Source of the DNA: Elusimicrobiota bacterium
GTDB lineage: Bacteria > Elusimicrobiota > Elusimicrobia > JACQPE01
Direction: 5' to 3'
NCBI GenBank assembly: GCA_016180815.1
Contig: JACPAN010000002.1
Coordinates: 1 to 64,000, forward strand
DNA: 64,000 nucleotides
Each line of letters opens with the position of its first letter. Within the stretch, counting starts at the first letter, position 1. This document shows positions 52,029-61,450 of this stretch, one piece after another. The position numbers and the translations under genes were made by a program. Below the pieces are notes generated by a model. That model searched no databases. It had not been told where the DNA came from and worked only from the letters and a program-made list of their open reading frames with translations.

Positions 52029-52140
52029 TAGACAAATCCTGGTAGTTGATGGTATAATGGAACCACAATAGGTTGTGGTTTTGGGGGTTCTCCGACGGAG
52101 AACGGCTACAACCATCTGTAGGGGAGGGGGGCCTGGGTCC
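52029..52140 (+). ncRNA. Candidate structured RNA upstream of nrdR
   Basis: A promoter-like TAGACA (52029-52034) and TATAAT (52053-52058), 18 bases apart, precede two perfect stems: ACCACAA/TTGTGGT (52062-52079) and GTTCTCC/GGAGAAC (52087-52103). GGTTGTGG (52071-52078) can alternatively pair with CTACAACC (52106-52113), enclosing the second stem, so two exclusive folds exist. A G-rich run follows. No AdoCbl riboswitch core was recognised. It could be a small RNA or an nrd leader. Confidence 0.35.
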
Positions 52141-52207
52141 CACAAAATATTGGGTCTTGACAAAATCAGGAACTCACCCTATACTTAAACTGTGCTAGAT
52201 ATAGTGG
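52140..52207 (+). promoter_or_regulatory. nrdR promoter with two candidate NrdR boxes
   Basis: TTGACA (52157-52162) and TATACT (52180-52185) are exactly 17 bases apart. CCACAAAATATTGGGT (52140-52155) matches the NrdR consensus at 13 of 16 positions. GTGCTAGATATAGTGG (52192-52207) matches at about 11, with a strong CTAgATATAGTG core. The boxes are 52 bases apart start to start, close to five helical turns, and bracket the promoter. Autorepression by NrdR is the likely consequence. Confidence 0.65.
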
Positions 52208-52217
52208 TTCAAAAACG

Positions 52218-52931
52218 ATGAGATGTCCATATTGTAGTGGTCCTGACAGCAAGGTTATTGATTCTAGGGCCGGGGAAGAAAACAAGGTTATCCGGCGCCG
52301 TCGGGAGTGTTTTGTCTGCAGGAAGCGGTTTTCGACTTATGAGCGGCTGGAGCCCTTGCCGTTGATGGTCATTAAGTCCAACGGCACCCGGGAGCCCTTT
52401 GATACCACGAAATTGCGCGAGGGCCTGATCAAGGCCTGCGAAAAGCGCCCGATTTCCATTGATACCATCGAGAAAATCGTCGCTGAGGTGGAATACGCCA
52501 TCTCCAATTATGTGATGGAAGTGCCGAGCAAGATTATCGGGGAGATGGTTCTGGAGAAATTAGAGAAACTCGACCCGGTATCGTATCTTAGGTTCGCCTC
52601 GGTGCACAAAGGTTTTAAGTCCGTGGATGACTTCATTGAGCTGGCCACGTTGTTGAGAAGCCGGTCTGATGGGAGGCCTTCCGATGCCGAGAAGAAGGCG
52701 CATCCCGAGCGTTCCCCGTCGCGGCGGGGGCGCCAGGCTGTTCCTGATCATGCTGCTGGTGAATCTGCTCTCGAAGAAGCGAACGGAGCCCAGGGCCAAG
52801 TCCCTGAGGCGCCGGCTCCGGCGCCTGCGACGGGCGCAGGGGCGGCCGGCGAAAATATTCAAGCTGAGACGGGAGGCGGGGATGCAAACAGAGTTGAACG
52901 GGGGAAACGGCGCGGCGAGCGTGAAGAATAA
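52218..52931 (+). CDS. nrdR: Transcriptional repressor NrdR with long C-terminal tail
   Basis: NrdR is recognised by the zinc ribbon MRCPYCSGPDSKVIDSRAGE, the second Cys pair in CFVCRKRFSTYER, and the ATP-cone domain (VIKSNGTREPFDTTKLREGL, LRFASVHKGFKSVDDF). Family members are about 150-165 residues; this one is 237. Residues after about 153 are a low-complexity Glu/Ala/Pro/Arg tail that overlaps the start of the ribonucleotide reductase frame by 50 bases or more. NrdR senses ATP/dATP and represses nrd genes; candidate boxes lie upstream. Confidence 0.9.
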   Translation: MRCPYCSGPDSKVIDSRAGEENKVIRRRRECFVCRKRFSTYERLEPLPLMVIKSNGTREPFDTTKLREGLIKACEKRPISIDTIEKIVAEVEYAISNYVMEVPSKIIGEMVLEKLEKLDPVSYLRFASVHKGFKSVDDFIELATLLRSRSDGRPSDAEKKAHPERSPSRRGRQAVPDHAAGESALEEANGAQGQVPEAPAPAPATGAGAAGENIQAETGGGDANRVERGKRRGEREE

Positions 52932-55900
52932 CGAGAATGGGTGGGGGACGGCGGTTATGAGTCGAATTAATTTCAAAAAACGTCAGGAGCAGAGCGAAGG
53001 CATTGCTTTGACGGAAAATCAATTGAAAGTCATCCGGGACAAGTATTTAAGGGATTCCAAAAGCGTTGAGGAATGGTTGAGAGGCATTGCCCGCAATTTG
53101 GCCTTAGCCGAGCTGTTTCATCACCCCCGTTTCGAGCAATGGGGCGCGCTGGAAGGCGTGGCTTGCCGCGTTGTAGAGACCGAGACCAAACCCGGTTTGC
53201 CCAAGACCAAAACCTGGATGTTTCACGCCGGGATGCATCAGGCCAATGAGCGGGATAAAAACTTCGTCAAGTTCATGGCCAATCTCTACAAAATTTACAA
53301 CGAGGTGCCGGAGGCCAAAGAACTGGTCACGGAGTGGGAGGACCGCTTCTACGATTTGATGGCCAAATTTGAGTTTTTGCCCAATTCGCCGACCTTGATG
53401 AACGCCGGGCGGGAGCTTCAACAGTTGTCCGCCTGCTATGTTTTGCCTGTGCCGGATTCCATGGAGGGCATCACCTATGCCTTGCAGGCCCAGGCGCTCA
53501 TTCAAAAATCAGGCGGGGGCACCGGGTTTTCCTTCGGCAGGCTTCGCCCGGCCGGGGACACGGTCAAATCAACCAAGGGCATTGCCAGCGGCTCCATTTC
53601 CTTCATGCAGCTCTTCGACAAGATGACGGACGTGGTCAAGCAAGGCGGCACGCGCCGGGGCGCGAATATGGGTATTTTGCCCTACTGGCACCCGGAGATT
53701 AAAGAGTTCATCACCATGAAGAACACGCCCAAGGTGATGGAGAATTTCAACGTGTCCGTGGCCGTGGATAAAACGTTCTTCGACGCGGTGGTCAATGACA
53801 AGGAAATCGACCAGTTGAACCCGCGCTCCAAAGAGCCGATTAAAAAAATCCGGGCCAGGGAGATTTTCGACTTGATCGTGGAAAACGCCTGGAAAACCGG
53901 GGACCCCGGGCTTTTCATCATCGACCGGACCAATGAATCCGCGTCCAATCCCGTGCCGCATAAGTACACCATTGAAAGCACGAACCCGTGCTTTGCCGGG
54001 GATATGCGCCTGGCGACCGACAAGGGCTTGTTGACGTTCGAGGAGCTTCATATCGAGCAGGACCCGATTTCCGTGGCCACGGATAACCGGGTTTCTTCGA
54101 TCGATGGGACTTCCTCCGGCGGCTCGGTTGCGGTCAAAGTGCGCGCCAAAACCGGAATCACTTTACGCAAAGCCGTGCCTGTTTACAAAACCAGGAAAAA
54201 TTGGCCTGTGTTTAAGATAGTGACCAGCCACGGTTACGAGGTGACGGCCACGGAAGATCACAAATTCTTCACCCCGTCCGGGCGCAAGGCCATGAAGGAC
54301 TTGAAGCCCGGTGATGAAATCTTGATTCAGTCGGGCCGGGGCGTTTGGAGCGAGAATAATACCCTGCCGCCGTTCACTGCGGAAGATAAGCTCAGGGCGC
54401 GCATCAATCGCGGGGAATGCCGCTTGCCTAAACAATGGTCACGGGAATTGGGCGAGTTTTTGGGCTGGGTGACGGGCGACGGTTATGTGAGCGCGGAAAA
54501 ACCCAAGGGCCGCAATGTTCCCAATTACACCATCGGCTTGATGTTCGGCAACGACGAGAAAAAAATCCTCGCGCCCAAATTTCAAAAGATGGTCAAAGAG
54601 TGGGTGGGTTTAGACGGCAATGTGACCGAGTGGCAAACCGGAGCGATCACGGTTTTTTACAAATCAGCCCTCTACTACTTCTTGAAAAGCCTGGGCCTCT
54701 CGGACGCTGATGGTTTGAACAAAACTGTGCCGTCGGCTCTGTGGAGTGCGCCGCGAGAAGCGGTATTGGGTTTTCTGAGGGCGTTGTTCAGCGCGGACGG
54801 GACGGTGAATATTTCAAAGAAAATTCACTACGGTTCCATCCGGTTGGCCAATAGCTCCAAAAAACTGCTTCAAGAGGTTCAAGTCTTGTTGTTGAACGAA
54901 GGGATTGTTTCGCAACTCTATCTGCGCCGCAAGGCCGGCGCAAAAATGATGCCCGGCTCCGATCGCAAGCCGAAGCTCTATCACTTTGCCGATCAATATG
55001 AGCTGGTGATTACCAGGGAAAATCGCGCGAAGTTTTTGCGCCAAATCGGTTTTCTCTTGCCGGCGAAGCAGCGCAAGGCCGAACTGTGGGAGAAGAGTTT
55101 GACCAAAGGCGCGCATGCCGAGACTTATATCACCTCGGTCAAAAATATCGAGCCTGCGGGAACTCGTGATGTGTTTTGTACGACGGAAGAGGAGACGCAT
55201 TCGTTGATCGCCAACGGATTTGTCGCAGGAAATTGTGGAGAAAAACCGCTTTTTCCGTGGGAGCCGTGCAACTTGGGCTCCATCTCTTTGGCCCGTTTCG
55301 TCAAGGGGCCCGCGATGCGCGGGGAAATCGATTGGGACCGATTGGAGAAAGCGGTCAAGCTCTCGATCCGGTTCCTGGATGATGTGATCGAGGTCAACAA
55401 TTATCCTTTGCCGGAAATCGAGGAAATGGCCAAGACTCTGCGGCGCATCGGCTTGGGCGTGATGGGCTGGGCCGAGATGCTGGTCGGGCTCGGCATCCCT
55501 TATGATTCCGAGGAAGCCGTGGAAACCGCGCGCGAAGTCATGGGATTCATCAATAAAAAGTCCTTGGAAGCGAGCGAGGAAATCGCCAAAGAGCGCGGCG
55601 CGTTCCAGCTATGGGCCGAATCCGTTTACAATCCTCAGGCGCCGACGTACCGGGGCAAAGAGGAAGTCGCCAGAAATTGCGTGCGCACCACCATCGCGCC
55701 GACCGGCACCATCGGCATTGCGGCCGGGCTTCAAGGCGGGGGCATCGAGCCGTTTTTTGCGGTGGCGTACACGCGCTACAACGCCAAGGCCTTGGATGCC
55801 ATCAGAAAGGGCATGAACCCGGACAATAACGATGTGTTTGTCGAGGTCAACCCCTTGTTCGCGCAAGTGGCCAGGGAAAACGATTACTTCGGGCTTTCCA

Positions 55901-56796
55901 AAGACGAGCTGTTTAGGAAAATCGACGGAAATCATAAATCGGTTCGCGGCATTCCTGAGATTCCGGCGGAAATCCAGGCGGTGTTCGCGACCGCGCATGA
56001 CGTGAACCCGGAATACCATGTCAAAATGCAGGCCGCGTACCAGGAGTTCACGGATGACGGAGTATCCAAAACCGTGAACATGCCCAATTCCGCCACCGTG
56101 GAAGACATCCGCTCCGCGTATTTGAAGGCGTATGAGTTGGGCTGCAAAGGCATCACCATTTACCGGGACGGGTGCAAAGCGGATCAGGTCTTAAACCTGA
56201 ATCCTTTGGACGCCAAGAAGAGAACAGAGGCTCAGCGCCGGGACGCGCCCTTCGGGGTGTCCAGCGAATACTACGTGGTGAAAACCGGTTACGGGACATT
56301 GCACGTGCACATCGATTACGATGAGAACGGGCCGTTTCAGGTGTTCACCAACCTGCCGCCTTTGGGCACGGAGATCAGCGGCTTGACCTCGATTATGGGC
56401 ATTCTGTTGTCCAAGTACCTTGAGGCGGGCGGGGACCCGGTGCGCATTTTGAAGCACTTGAACTCGGTCAAGGGCGACCGGCCCTTCGGCATCGGGGACA
56501 ATCGCATCGATTCGATTCCGCATGCCGTGGCCGTGGCCTTGAAGGCGCATTTGAAGAAAATCGAGAAAATGAACGCGGGAACGGGCGGCAATGGGATGAA
56601 CGGAGCCACCAAGCCCGCGCCCAGGCCCCAGCCCAAGGGCAATGTGCCCCCGGTTAACGGCGGGGAAGAAGGATTGGAGTTATGGGAAGTGTCCAAGGCC
56701 GTGTACTGCCCCAAATGTTTCTCCCCGAATGTTTCCTATCAATCGGGGTGCAAGGGGCCGACCTGCCACGAGTGCGGGTATTCGGAGTGCAGTTAA
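52882..56796 (+). CDS. nrdJ: Adenosylcobalamin-dependent ribonucleotide reductase with intein
   Basis: From ATG 52882 (GGGAGG at 52871-52876) the precursor is 1304 residues; ATG 52957 is another possible start, and the frame is open to 52669. It reduces ribonucleotides to deoxyribonucleotides using a B12-derived thiyl radical. Landmarks are the first redox Cys in [15 protein letters not shown], the finger-loop NPC/GE sequence interrupted by the intein, the second redox Cys in [28 protein letters not shown], and a C-terminal zinc-ribbon-like CPKC...CHECG tail for re-reduction. Without the 415-residue intein the enzyme is about 889 residues. No nrdA/nrdB genes are adjacent. Confidence 0.95.
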   Translation: MQTELNGGNGAASVKNNENGWGTAVMSRINFKKRQEQSEGIALTENQLKVIRDKYLRDSKSVEEWLRGIARNLALAELFHHPRFEQWGALEGVACRVVETETKPGLPKTKTWMFHAGMHQANERDKNFVKFMANLYKIYNEVPEAKELVTEWEDRFYDLMAKFEFLPNSPTLMNAGRELQQLSACYVLPVPDSMEGITYALQAQALIQKSGGGTGFSFGRLRPAGDTVKSTKGIASGSISFMQLFDKMTDVVKQGGTRRGANMGILPYWHPEIKEFITMKNTPKVMENFNVSVAVDKTFFDAVVNDKEIDQLNPRSKEPIKKIRAREIFDLIVENAWKTGDPGLFIIDRTNESASNPVPHKYTIESTNPCFAGDMRLATDKGLLTFEELHIEQDPISVATDNRVSSIDGTSSGGSVAVKVRAKTGITLRKAVPVYKTRKNWPVFKIVTSHGYEVTATEDHKFFTPSGRKAMKDLKPGDEILIQSGRGVWSENNTLPPFTAEDKLRARINRGECRLPKQWSRELGEFLGWVTGDGYVSAEKPKGRNVPNYTIGLMFGNDEKKILAPKFQKMVKEWVGLDGNVTEWQTGAITVFYKSALYYFLKSLGLSDADGLNKTVPSALWSAPREAVLGFLRALFSADGTVNISKKIHYGSIRLANSSKKLLQEVQVLLLNEGIVSQLYLRRKAGAKMMPGSDRKPKLYHFADQYELVITRENRAKFLRQIGFLLPAKQRKAELWEKSLTKGAHAETYITSVKNIEPAGTRDVFCTTEEETHSLIANGFVAGNCGEKPLFPWEPCNLGSISLARFVKGPAMRGEIDWDRLEKAVKLSIRFLDDVIEVNNYPLPEIEEMAKTLRRIGLGVMGWAEMLVGLGIPYDSEEAVETAREVMGFINKKSLEASEEIAKERGAFQLWAESVYNPQAPTYRGKEEVARNCVRTTIAPTGTIGIAAGLQGGGIEPFFAVAYTRYNAKALDAIRKGMNPDNNDVFVEVNPLFAQVARENDYFGLSKDELFRKIDGNHKSVRGIPEIPAEIQAVFATAHDVNPEYHVKMQAAYQEFTDDGVSKTVNMPNSATVEDIRSAYLKAYELGCKGITIYRDGCKADQVLNLNPLDAKKRTEAQRRDAPFGVSSEYYVVKTGYGTLHVHIDYDENGPFQVFTNLPPLGTEISGLTSIMGILLSKYLEAGGDPVRILKHLNSVKGDRPFGIGDNRIDSIPHAVAVALKAHLKKIEKMNAGTGGNGMNGATKPAPRPQPKGNVPPVNGGEEGLELWEVSKAVYCPKCFSPNVSYQSGCKGPTCHECGYSECS
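53989..55233 (+). other. Intein with LAGLIDADG endonuclease inside NrdJ
   Basis: It starts at Cys (53989) in [10 protein letters not shown] and ends at Asn (55231-55233) in NGFVAGN before the +1 Cys of CGEKPLFPW. Block B is VTATEDHKF. The endonuclease blocks are [15 protein letters not shown] and [16 protein letters not shown], each with the expected acidic residue. The end block is [18 protein letters not shown]. The usual penultimate His is Gly here (GN). The +1 Cys is the catalytic thiyl-radical Cys of NrdJ, so the enzyme is inactive until spliced. Confidence 0.93.
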
Positions 56797-56812
56797 TTTA
56801 AAGGGGGATTTC

Positions 56813-57364
56813 ATGATTAAGTCGGATAAGTGGATTAAGCAAGCGGCCCTGGAGCAGGGCATGATCGAGCCGTTTGAGGAGAAATTGGTCAGAAGCGGCA
56901 ATATCTCTTACGGCGCTTCAAGCTATGGCTATGACATACGCGTTGCGGATGAGTTCCTGGTCTTCACGAATCTCTATACCACCGTGGTGGATCCCAAGAA
57001 CTTCGATGAGAAGTCCTTTGTCAGGCAGAATGGACCCCATTGCATTATTCCGCCGAATTCGTTTGCCTTGGCGCGTTCGGTCGAGTATTTTCGGATTCCG
57101 AGGAAGATAACCGCGATCTGCATGGGCAAGTCGACCTATGCGCGCTGCGGCATTGTGGTTAACGTGACGCCCTTGGAGAGCGAATGGGAAGGGCATTTGA
57201 CCATTGAGATCTCGAACACGACGCCCTTACCGGCCAAAATCTACGCGAATGAGGGGATTGCGCAGCTTCTGTTCCTGGAGTCCGATGAAGTCTGCTTCGT
57301 CTCCTATGCGGACCGGAAGGGCAAATATCAAGGCCAGAAAGGCGTGGTCCTGCCGAAAATTTAA
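56813..57364 (+). CDS. dcd: dCTP deaminase
   Basis: From ATG 56813 (AAGGGGGAT upstream) the product is 183 residues. It begins [20 protein letters not shown], typical of Dcd, and has [12 protein letters not shown], the active-site block [18 protein letters not shown] followed by [20 protein letters not shown], and the end [11 protein letters not shown]. It deaminates dCTP to dUTP, the first step toward dTTP. Sitting 16 bases after nrdJ it joins the deoxynucleotide supply genes. Confidence 0.95.
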   Translation: MIKSDKWIKQAALEQGMIEPFEEKLVRSGNISYGASSYGYDIRVADEFLVFTNLYTTVVDPKNFDEKSFVRQNGPHCIIPPNSFALARSVEYFRIPRKITAICMGKSTYARCGIVVNVTPLESEWEGHLTIEISNTTPLPAKIYANEGIAQLLFLESDEVCFVSYADRKGKYQGQKGVVLPKI

Positions 57365-57398
57365 GCGGGACGCGCCGGCCAAAAGGGAGGGAAAGGGA

Positions 57399-57689
57399 AT
57401 GTTCAGAACAACGCGCTGTGACTGCAAGGTGTGCGGCAAGGCGAAATTGCATGCCATTGAGTCGCTTGAGGGACGCGTGCTGAGCTATCGCTGCGATAAC
57501 TGCGGGGCCAGGTACCATGCCGAGGCCGTCGAAGGGCGGCAGGGTCTTTGGTGGGAAGGCAAGCTCCTGAATCAGGAGACCATGGCCCAGGACAATGACG
57601 GTTGGTTGAAAGGGCTCTTTGAATGGCGCCGGGAAGAGGAACCGGCTTTCATCGGCACGTTCGCGATCGAGCCGATGAGCGTTAGATAG
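57399..57689 (+). CDS. Small zinc-ribbon hypothetical protein
   Basis: ATG 57399, with GGGAGGGAAAGGG upstream, gives 96 residues. Cys pairs CDCKVCGK and CDNCGARY near residues 8-15 and 32-38 form a zinc-ribbon-like knuckle. The rest is mixed polar, with EGRQGLWWEGKLL. No family recognised. Its position between dcd and guaB suggests a regulator or adaptor in nucleotide metabolism, but that is guesswork. Confidence 0.55.
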   Translation: MFRTTRCDCKVCGKAKLHAIESLEGRVLSYRCDNCGARYHAEAVEGRQGLWWEGKLLNQETMAQDNDGWLKGLFEWRREEEPAFIGTFAIEPMSVR

Positions 57690-57769
57690 TCTTTTTTAGA
57701 AGACTCGAGACTAGATATTTGACCGAAGGGTCCTGAACGATCGGGGGACCCTGGGAAATATGCAGGGTC
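57688..57769 (+). promoter_or_regulatory. Candidate RNA switch in the guaB leader
   Basis: Three stems can form. AGTCTT (57688-57693) pairs with AAGACT (57700-57705). AGGGTCC (57727-57733) pairs with GGACCCT (57746-57752). GACCCTG (57747-57753) pairs with CAGGGTC (57763-57769). The last two share the same GACCCT strand and so exclude each other. The third lies about 37 bases before the guaB start. No known purine-riboswitch core is evident. Confidence 0.4.
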
Positions 57770-57806
57770 GAGTATTCTTTAAATGTTTAGGAAGCAGGTG
57801 AATTAA

Positions 57807-58964
57807 ATGGGCTTTTTTATCGGACGTGACCGTGAGGCGAGGCGCTCCTACAGTTTTGACGAGGTTTCCATTGTCCCCGGCGCTTTGACCGTCAATCCGG
57901 AAATCGTGGATTCATCTTCGCGCTTGGGCAGAATGAAATTGGCAATTCCGTTTATGGCCTCTTCCATGGACGGGGTCACGGACGTGGATTTTGTGGCGAC
58001 CATGTCCAAAATGGGCGGCTTGGCCGTGTTGAATTTGGACGGCGTTCAGACGCGCTACAAAAATCCCAAAGAGGCCTTGGCCAAAATCATCAAGGCGCCT
58101 CAGGACAAAGTCACGCGCGTGATGCAGGAGATTTATGCCAAACCCGTTCAGGAGCAGTTGATTGCCCAGAGAATCAAGGAAATCAAGAACAAGGGCGGCT
58201 TGGCCGCGGTTTCCACCATCCCTCAAAACGCCTCGCGCTGGGGCAAAGTCGCGGAGAAGGCGGGCGCGGATGTGTTTTTCATTCAGGCCACGGTGGTCAC
58301 GAATCGACATGAGAGCACCAACGGCACGTATTTGAATTTGAAGGATTTCTGTAAGACCATGAGAATCCCGGTTGTGCTGGGCAATTGCGTTACGTATCAG
58401 GCGGCGTTGGAACTGATGGATACGGGCTGCGCCGGGATTTTAGTGGGCGTTGGCCCGGGCTCAGCCTGCACCTCGCGCCAAGTGTTGGGCGTGGGCGTTC
58501 CGCAAATCACCGCGATTGTGGACGCGGCCACGGCCAGGGATTCGTATTTGAAGAAAACCGGGCGTCATGTGGCCATTATCGCGGACGGGGGCATGAGAAC
58601 CGGCGGGGATATTTGCAAGGCGGTTGTGGCGGGCGCGGATTTTGTGATGCTGGGCTCCACATTCGCCCGCGCCAAGGAAGCGCCGGGCAAGGGCTATCAC
58701 TGGGGCATGGCCATGCCGTCGAAGTATTTGCCGCGCGGCACGCGCATTAAAGTCGGGCAGGACGCCAGTTTGGAGCAGATTTTGTTCGGCCCGGCGTTTA
58801 AAGACGACGGTACGCAGAATCTAGTCGGCGCGCTCAAAACCTCGATGGGCTATGTGGGCGCCAAAACCATTTCGGAGTTCCAGCAGGCCGAGCTCATCAT
58901 CGCGCCGGAAATCGGCCAGGAAGGAAAAATGATCCAAAAAATTCAGGGAGTGGGCAGCGTTTAA
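57807..58964 (+). CDS. guaB: GuaB3-type IMP dehydrogenase family protein
   Basis: This 385-residue protein lacks the CBS pair of classical IMP dehydrogenases. The N-terminus FIGRDREARRSYSFDEVSIVP and MSKMGGLAVLNLDGVQTRYK match the GuaB3 branch. The catalytic loop is VGPGSACTSRQVLGVGVPQ, with Cys acting on IMP; IADGGMRTGGDICKAVVAGA and GSTFARAKEAPGKGYHWGMA complete the phosphate- and flap-binding parts. It makes XMP from IMP with NAD+. The guaA start overlaps its stop by one base. Confidence 0.9.
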   Translation: MGFFIGRDREARRSYSFDEVSIVPGALTVNPEIVDSSSRLGRMKLAIPFMASSMDGVTDVDFVATMSKMGGLAVLNLDGVQTRYKNPKEALAKIIKAPQDKVTRVMQEIYAKPVQEQLIAQRIKEIKNKGGLAAVSTIPQNASRWGKVAEKAGADVFFIQATVVTNRHESTNGTYLNLKDFCKTMRIPVVLGNCVTYQAALELMDTGCAGILVGVGPGSACTSRQVLGVGVPQITAIVDAATARDSYLKKTGRHVAIIADGGMRTGGDICKAVVAGADFVMLGSTFARAKEAPGKGYHWGMAMPSKYLPRGTRIKVGQDASLEQILFGPAFKDDGTQNLVGALKTSMGYVGAKTISEFQQAELIIAPEIGQEGKMIQKIQGVGSV

Positions 58965-60520
58965 TGATCGTTATTCTTGATTTCGGCTCCCAGTACACCC
59001 AGTTGTTAGCCCGGCGCGTCCGGGAAATGAAAGTTTATTGCGAAATTTTGCCCTACAGCACGCCGTTGGACCAGATCAGGAAGAAACATCCCATCGGCAT
59101 TATTTTATCCGGCGGCCCGGATTCCGTGGCCACGGAATCAAACGGGCACGGCGCCAACGGCAAGGACATGCCGTTGCCGCATCCGGGGATTTTTATGCTG
59201 GGCGTGCCGATTCTAGGCGTGTGCTACGGGCATCAGGTTTTGGCCAAGGTTTTGGGCGGGAAAGTCAAACGCGCGCCTAAAAAAGAATTCGGCTTGGCTA
59301 AATTGTCTTTGATCCGTTCAGGCAGTTTGTTCACCGGCGTCAAACCAAAATTCGACGTGTGGATGAGTCACGGCGATGAAGTGTCGCAATTGCCCTTCGG
59401 CTTCGTGGCTTTGGGCTCCTCGGACAATGCGCCGTACGCGGCCATCGCCAATCCGCCCAAGAAACTCTACGGGCTTCAATTTCATCCGGAGGTCAGCCAT
59501 ACCCAGCACGGCGGCGCGATTATCAAGAATTTTGTGTACGAGGTGTGCGGCGCCAAGCCCACTTGGCAGATGAAAAATTGGATCGACGCCGCCACCAAAG
59601 ATATCACCAAGGCCGTGGGCCCGTACAAGGTTTTAGTCGCGCTTTCCGGCGGCGTGGATTCCTCGGTCGTGGCCCGGCTGATTCATAAGGCCATCGGCAA
59701 GCAGATTTTGGCCGTGTTCGTGGACAACGGCATGTTGAAAGAAGGGGAAACGGACCGGATCAGAAGGATTTTCGGCAAGCTGTTCGAGGATTCGCTCATG
59801 GTCATGGACGCCAAGAACAGGTTCTTCACCGCGCTTAAAGGCGTGACCGATCCTGAGGAGAAAAGAAAAACCATCGGCTTATTGTTTGCGCGGATTTTTG
59901 AGGAAATTGCGGCGTCTCAAAAAGGGCTTTTATTCTTGGCCCAGGGCACGCTGTACCCTGATGTCATCGAAAGCGGAAAAAGCGTTTCCGGGAAAGCGCA
60001 TGTGATTAAAACGCATCATAACGTAGGCGGATTGCCCAAGGACTTGAAGTTGAAGCTTTTGGAGCCGGTCAGGAGCTTGTTTAAAGACGAGGTCCGGGAA
60101 TTAGGCCGCGAATTGGGTTTGGGCGAGGAGATTTTGGGGCGGCATCCGTTCCCGGGACCCGGCTTTGCGGTGCGCATTATCGGGGAAGTGACGCCGGGGC
60201 GCGCGGAAATTTTGCGGCGCGTGGATGCCATCGTTGATGAGGAAATCCGCCGCGCGAATTATTACGAGCGTTTATGGCAGGTGTTTCCCGTGCTCTTGGG
60301 CATCCGCACCGTGGGCGTGATGGGCGATATGAGAAGCTATCAGGAAGTCATCGCCATCCGCGCCGTGGAATCCTTCGACGGCATGACCGCGGACTGGTCA
60401 AAGCTGCCGCATGATTTGTTGGGCGCCATGAGCCGGCGCATCGTCAATGAAGTGCATGAGGTCAGCCGAGTGGTCTATGACATCACCAGCAAGCCGCCGG
60501 CCACCATTGAGTGGGAGTGA
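58964..60520 (+). CDS. guaA: GMP synthase (glutamine-hydrolysing)
   Basis: This 518-residue protein has an N-terminal class I amidotransferase domain (IVILDFGSQYTQLLARRVRE, nucleophile Cys in LGVCYGHQVLA, His/Glu in LYGLQFHPEVSHT), the ATP pyrophosphatase P-loop VLVALSGGVDSSVVARL, and the dimerisation end HPFPGPGFAVRIIGE through KPPATIEWE. It converts XMP, ATP and glutamine to GMP. It overlaps guaB by one base, so both last steps of GMP synthesis are coupled. Confidence 0.97.
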   Translation: MIVILDFGSQYTQLLARRVREMKVYCEILPYSTPLDQIRKKHPIGIILSGGPDSVATESNGHGANGKDMPLPHPGIFMLGVPILGVCYGHQVLAKVLGGKVKRAPKKEFGLAKLSLIRSGSLFTGVKPKFDVWMSHGDEVSQLPFGFVALGSSDNAPYAAIANPPKKLYGLQFHPEVSHTQHGGAIIKNFVYEVCGAKPTWQMKNWIDAATKDITKAVGPYKVLVALSGGVDSSVVARLIHKAIGKQILAVFVDNGMLKEGETDRIRRIFGKLFEDSLMVMDAKNRFFTALKGVTDPEEKRKTIGLLFARIFEEIAASQKGLLFLAQGTLYPDVIESGKSVSGKAHVIKTHHNVGGLPKDLKLKLLEPVRSLFKDEVRELGRELGLGEEILGRHPFPGPGFAVRIIGEVTPGRAEILRRVDAIVDEEIRRANYYERLWQVFPVLLGIRTVGVMGDMRSYQEVIAIRAVESFDGMTADWSKLPHDLLGAMSRRIVNEVHEVSRVVYDITSKPPATIEWE

Positions 60521-60522
60521 TT

Positions 60523-61446
60523 ATGGCCAGCACATTAAAGCCTCAAGCAAAATATTCGGTTCCGCCGAATTGGCAATCGGTTTATTCAGGCAAGGTGCGG
60601 GATATTTACGAAATCGATCCTAAAACTTGGGCGTTGGTGGCCTCCGACCGGATCAGCGCTTTCGATTGGATTTTGCCGGATTATGTTTCGGACAAGGGCA
60701 AAATTTTGACCCAACTTTCCAAATATTGGTTCGAGCGATTGCAGAATGTTTTGCCGAATCACTGGCTGGCCGCCCGCGAGATGGACCTTGTTCCGGTTGA
60801 ATTGGCGAAACGCGCCATGCTGGTTAAAAAAGTCAAAATTTTTCCCTTTGAATTCATTGTTCGGGGATATTTGGCGGGCAGCGGGTGGAAGTCCTACGTT
60901 AAAGAAGGGAAAGCGGGGGTGGATCATAAACTGCGCGAGGGGTTAAAGCGCGGGGACCAATTGCCAGAGTGTTTGCTGACGCCCACCACCAAGGCCATGG
61001 AAAAAGGCAGCCATGACGAGGATGTTTCCTGGTGGACCGTGGAAAAAGAATTGGGCAAGGCCAAGGCGGATCATATTCACGGCAGCGTGATGCAGATTTT
61101 TAAAACAGCGACCGAGCATCTCGAGGAGCGGGGCTTGATTTTGGTGGACACCAAATTCGAGCTGGGGGAAGACGAGGAGGGGCGCATTGTCCTGGCGGAT
61201 GAGGTCCTGACGCCGGATTCGTCGCGATTCTGGTGGCGGCGCGACTGGGAAAAATACCAGGCCGCGGGCGGCAAAGAAGAATTGCCGGCCTTAGACAAGC
61301 AGGTGGTGCGCGATTATTTGGAGAAGACGGCGAAATGGGACAAAAAGCCGCCTGTGCCCATTCTTCCGCCCGCGCTCATCGAAGAGACCAGGGCCACGTA
61401 CATCAAGCTCTTTAAAGCCGTCGCCGGCCGCGACCCGGATATTTAA
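60523..61446 (+). CDS. purC: SAICAR synthase
   Basis: From ATG 60523 the product is 307 residues. It starts SVYSGKVRDIYEIDPKTWAL, then ASDRISAFDWILPDYVSDKG, VKIFPFEFIVRGYLAGSGWK, ILVDTKFELG and LADEVLTPDSSRFW, all standard PurC landmarks for ATP, CAIR and Asp binding. It joins CAIR with aspartate. The length and VRGYLAGSGW variant resemble the longer PurC form. It is two bases from guaA. Confidence 0.95.
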   Translation: MASTLKPQAKYSVPPNWQSVYSGKVRDIYEIDPKTWALVASDRISAFDWILPDYVSDKGKILTQLSKYWFERLQNVLPNHWLAAREMDLVPVELAKRAMLVKKVKIFPFEFIVRGYLAGSGWKSYVKEGKAGVDHKLREGLKRGDQLPECLLTPTTKAMEKGSHDEDVSWWTVEKELGKAKADHIHGSVMQIFKTATEHLEERGLILVDTKFELGEDEEGRIVLADEVLTPDSSRFWWRRDWEKYQAAGGKEELPALDKQVVRDYLEKTAKWDKKPPVPILPPALIEETRATYIKLFKAVAGRDPDI

Positions 61447-61450
61447 AACT

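Noticed and set aside
52029-52140. Adenosylcobalamin riboswitch for nrdJ
   Set aside because: The expected B12-box consensus was not recognised, although the downstream enzyme uses B12; the stems present do not resemble that fold.
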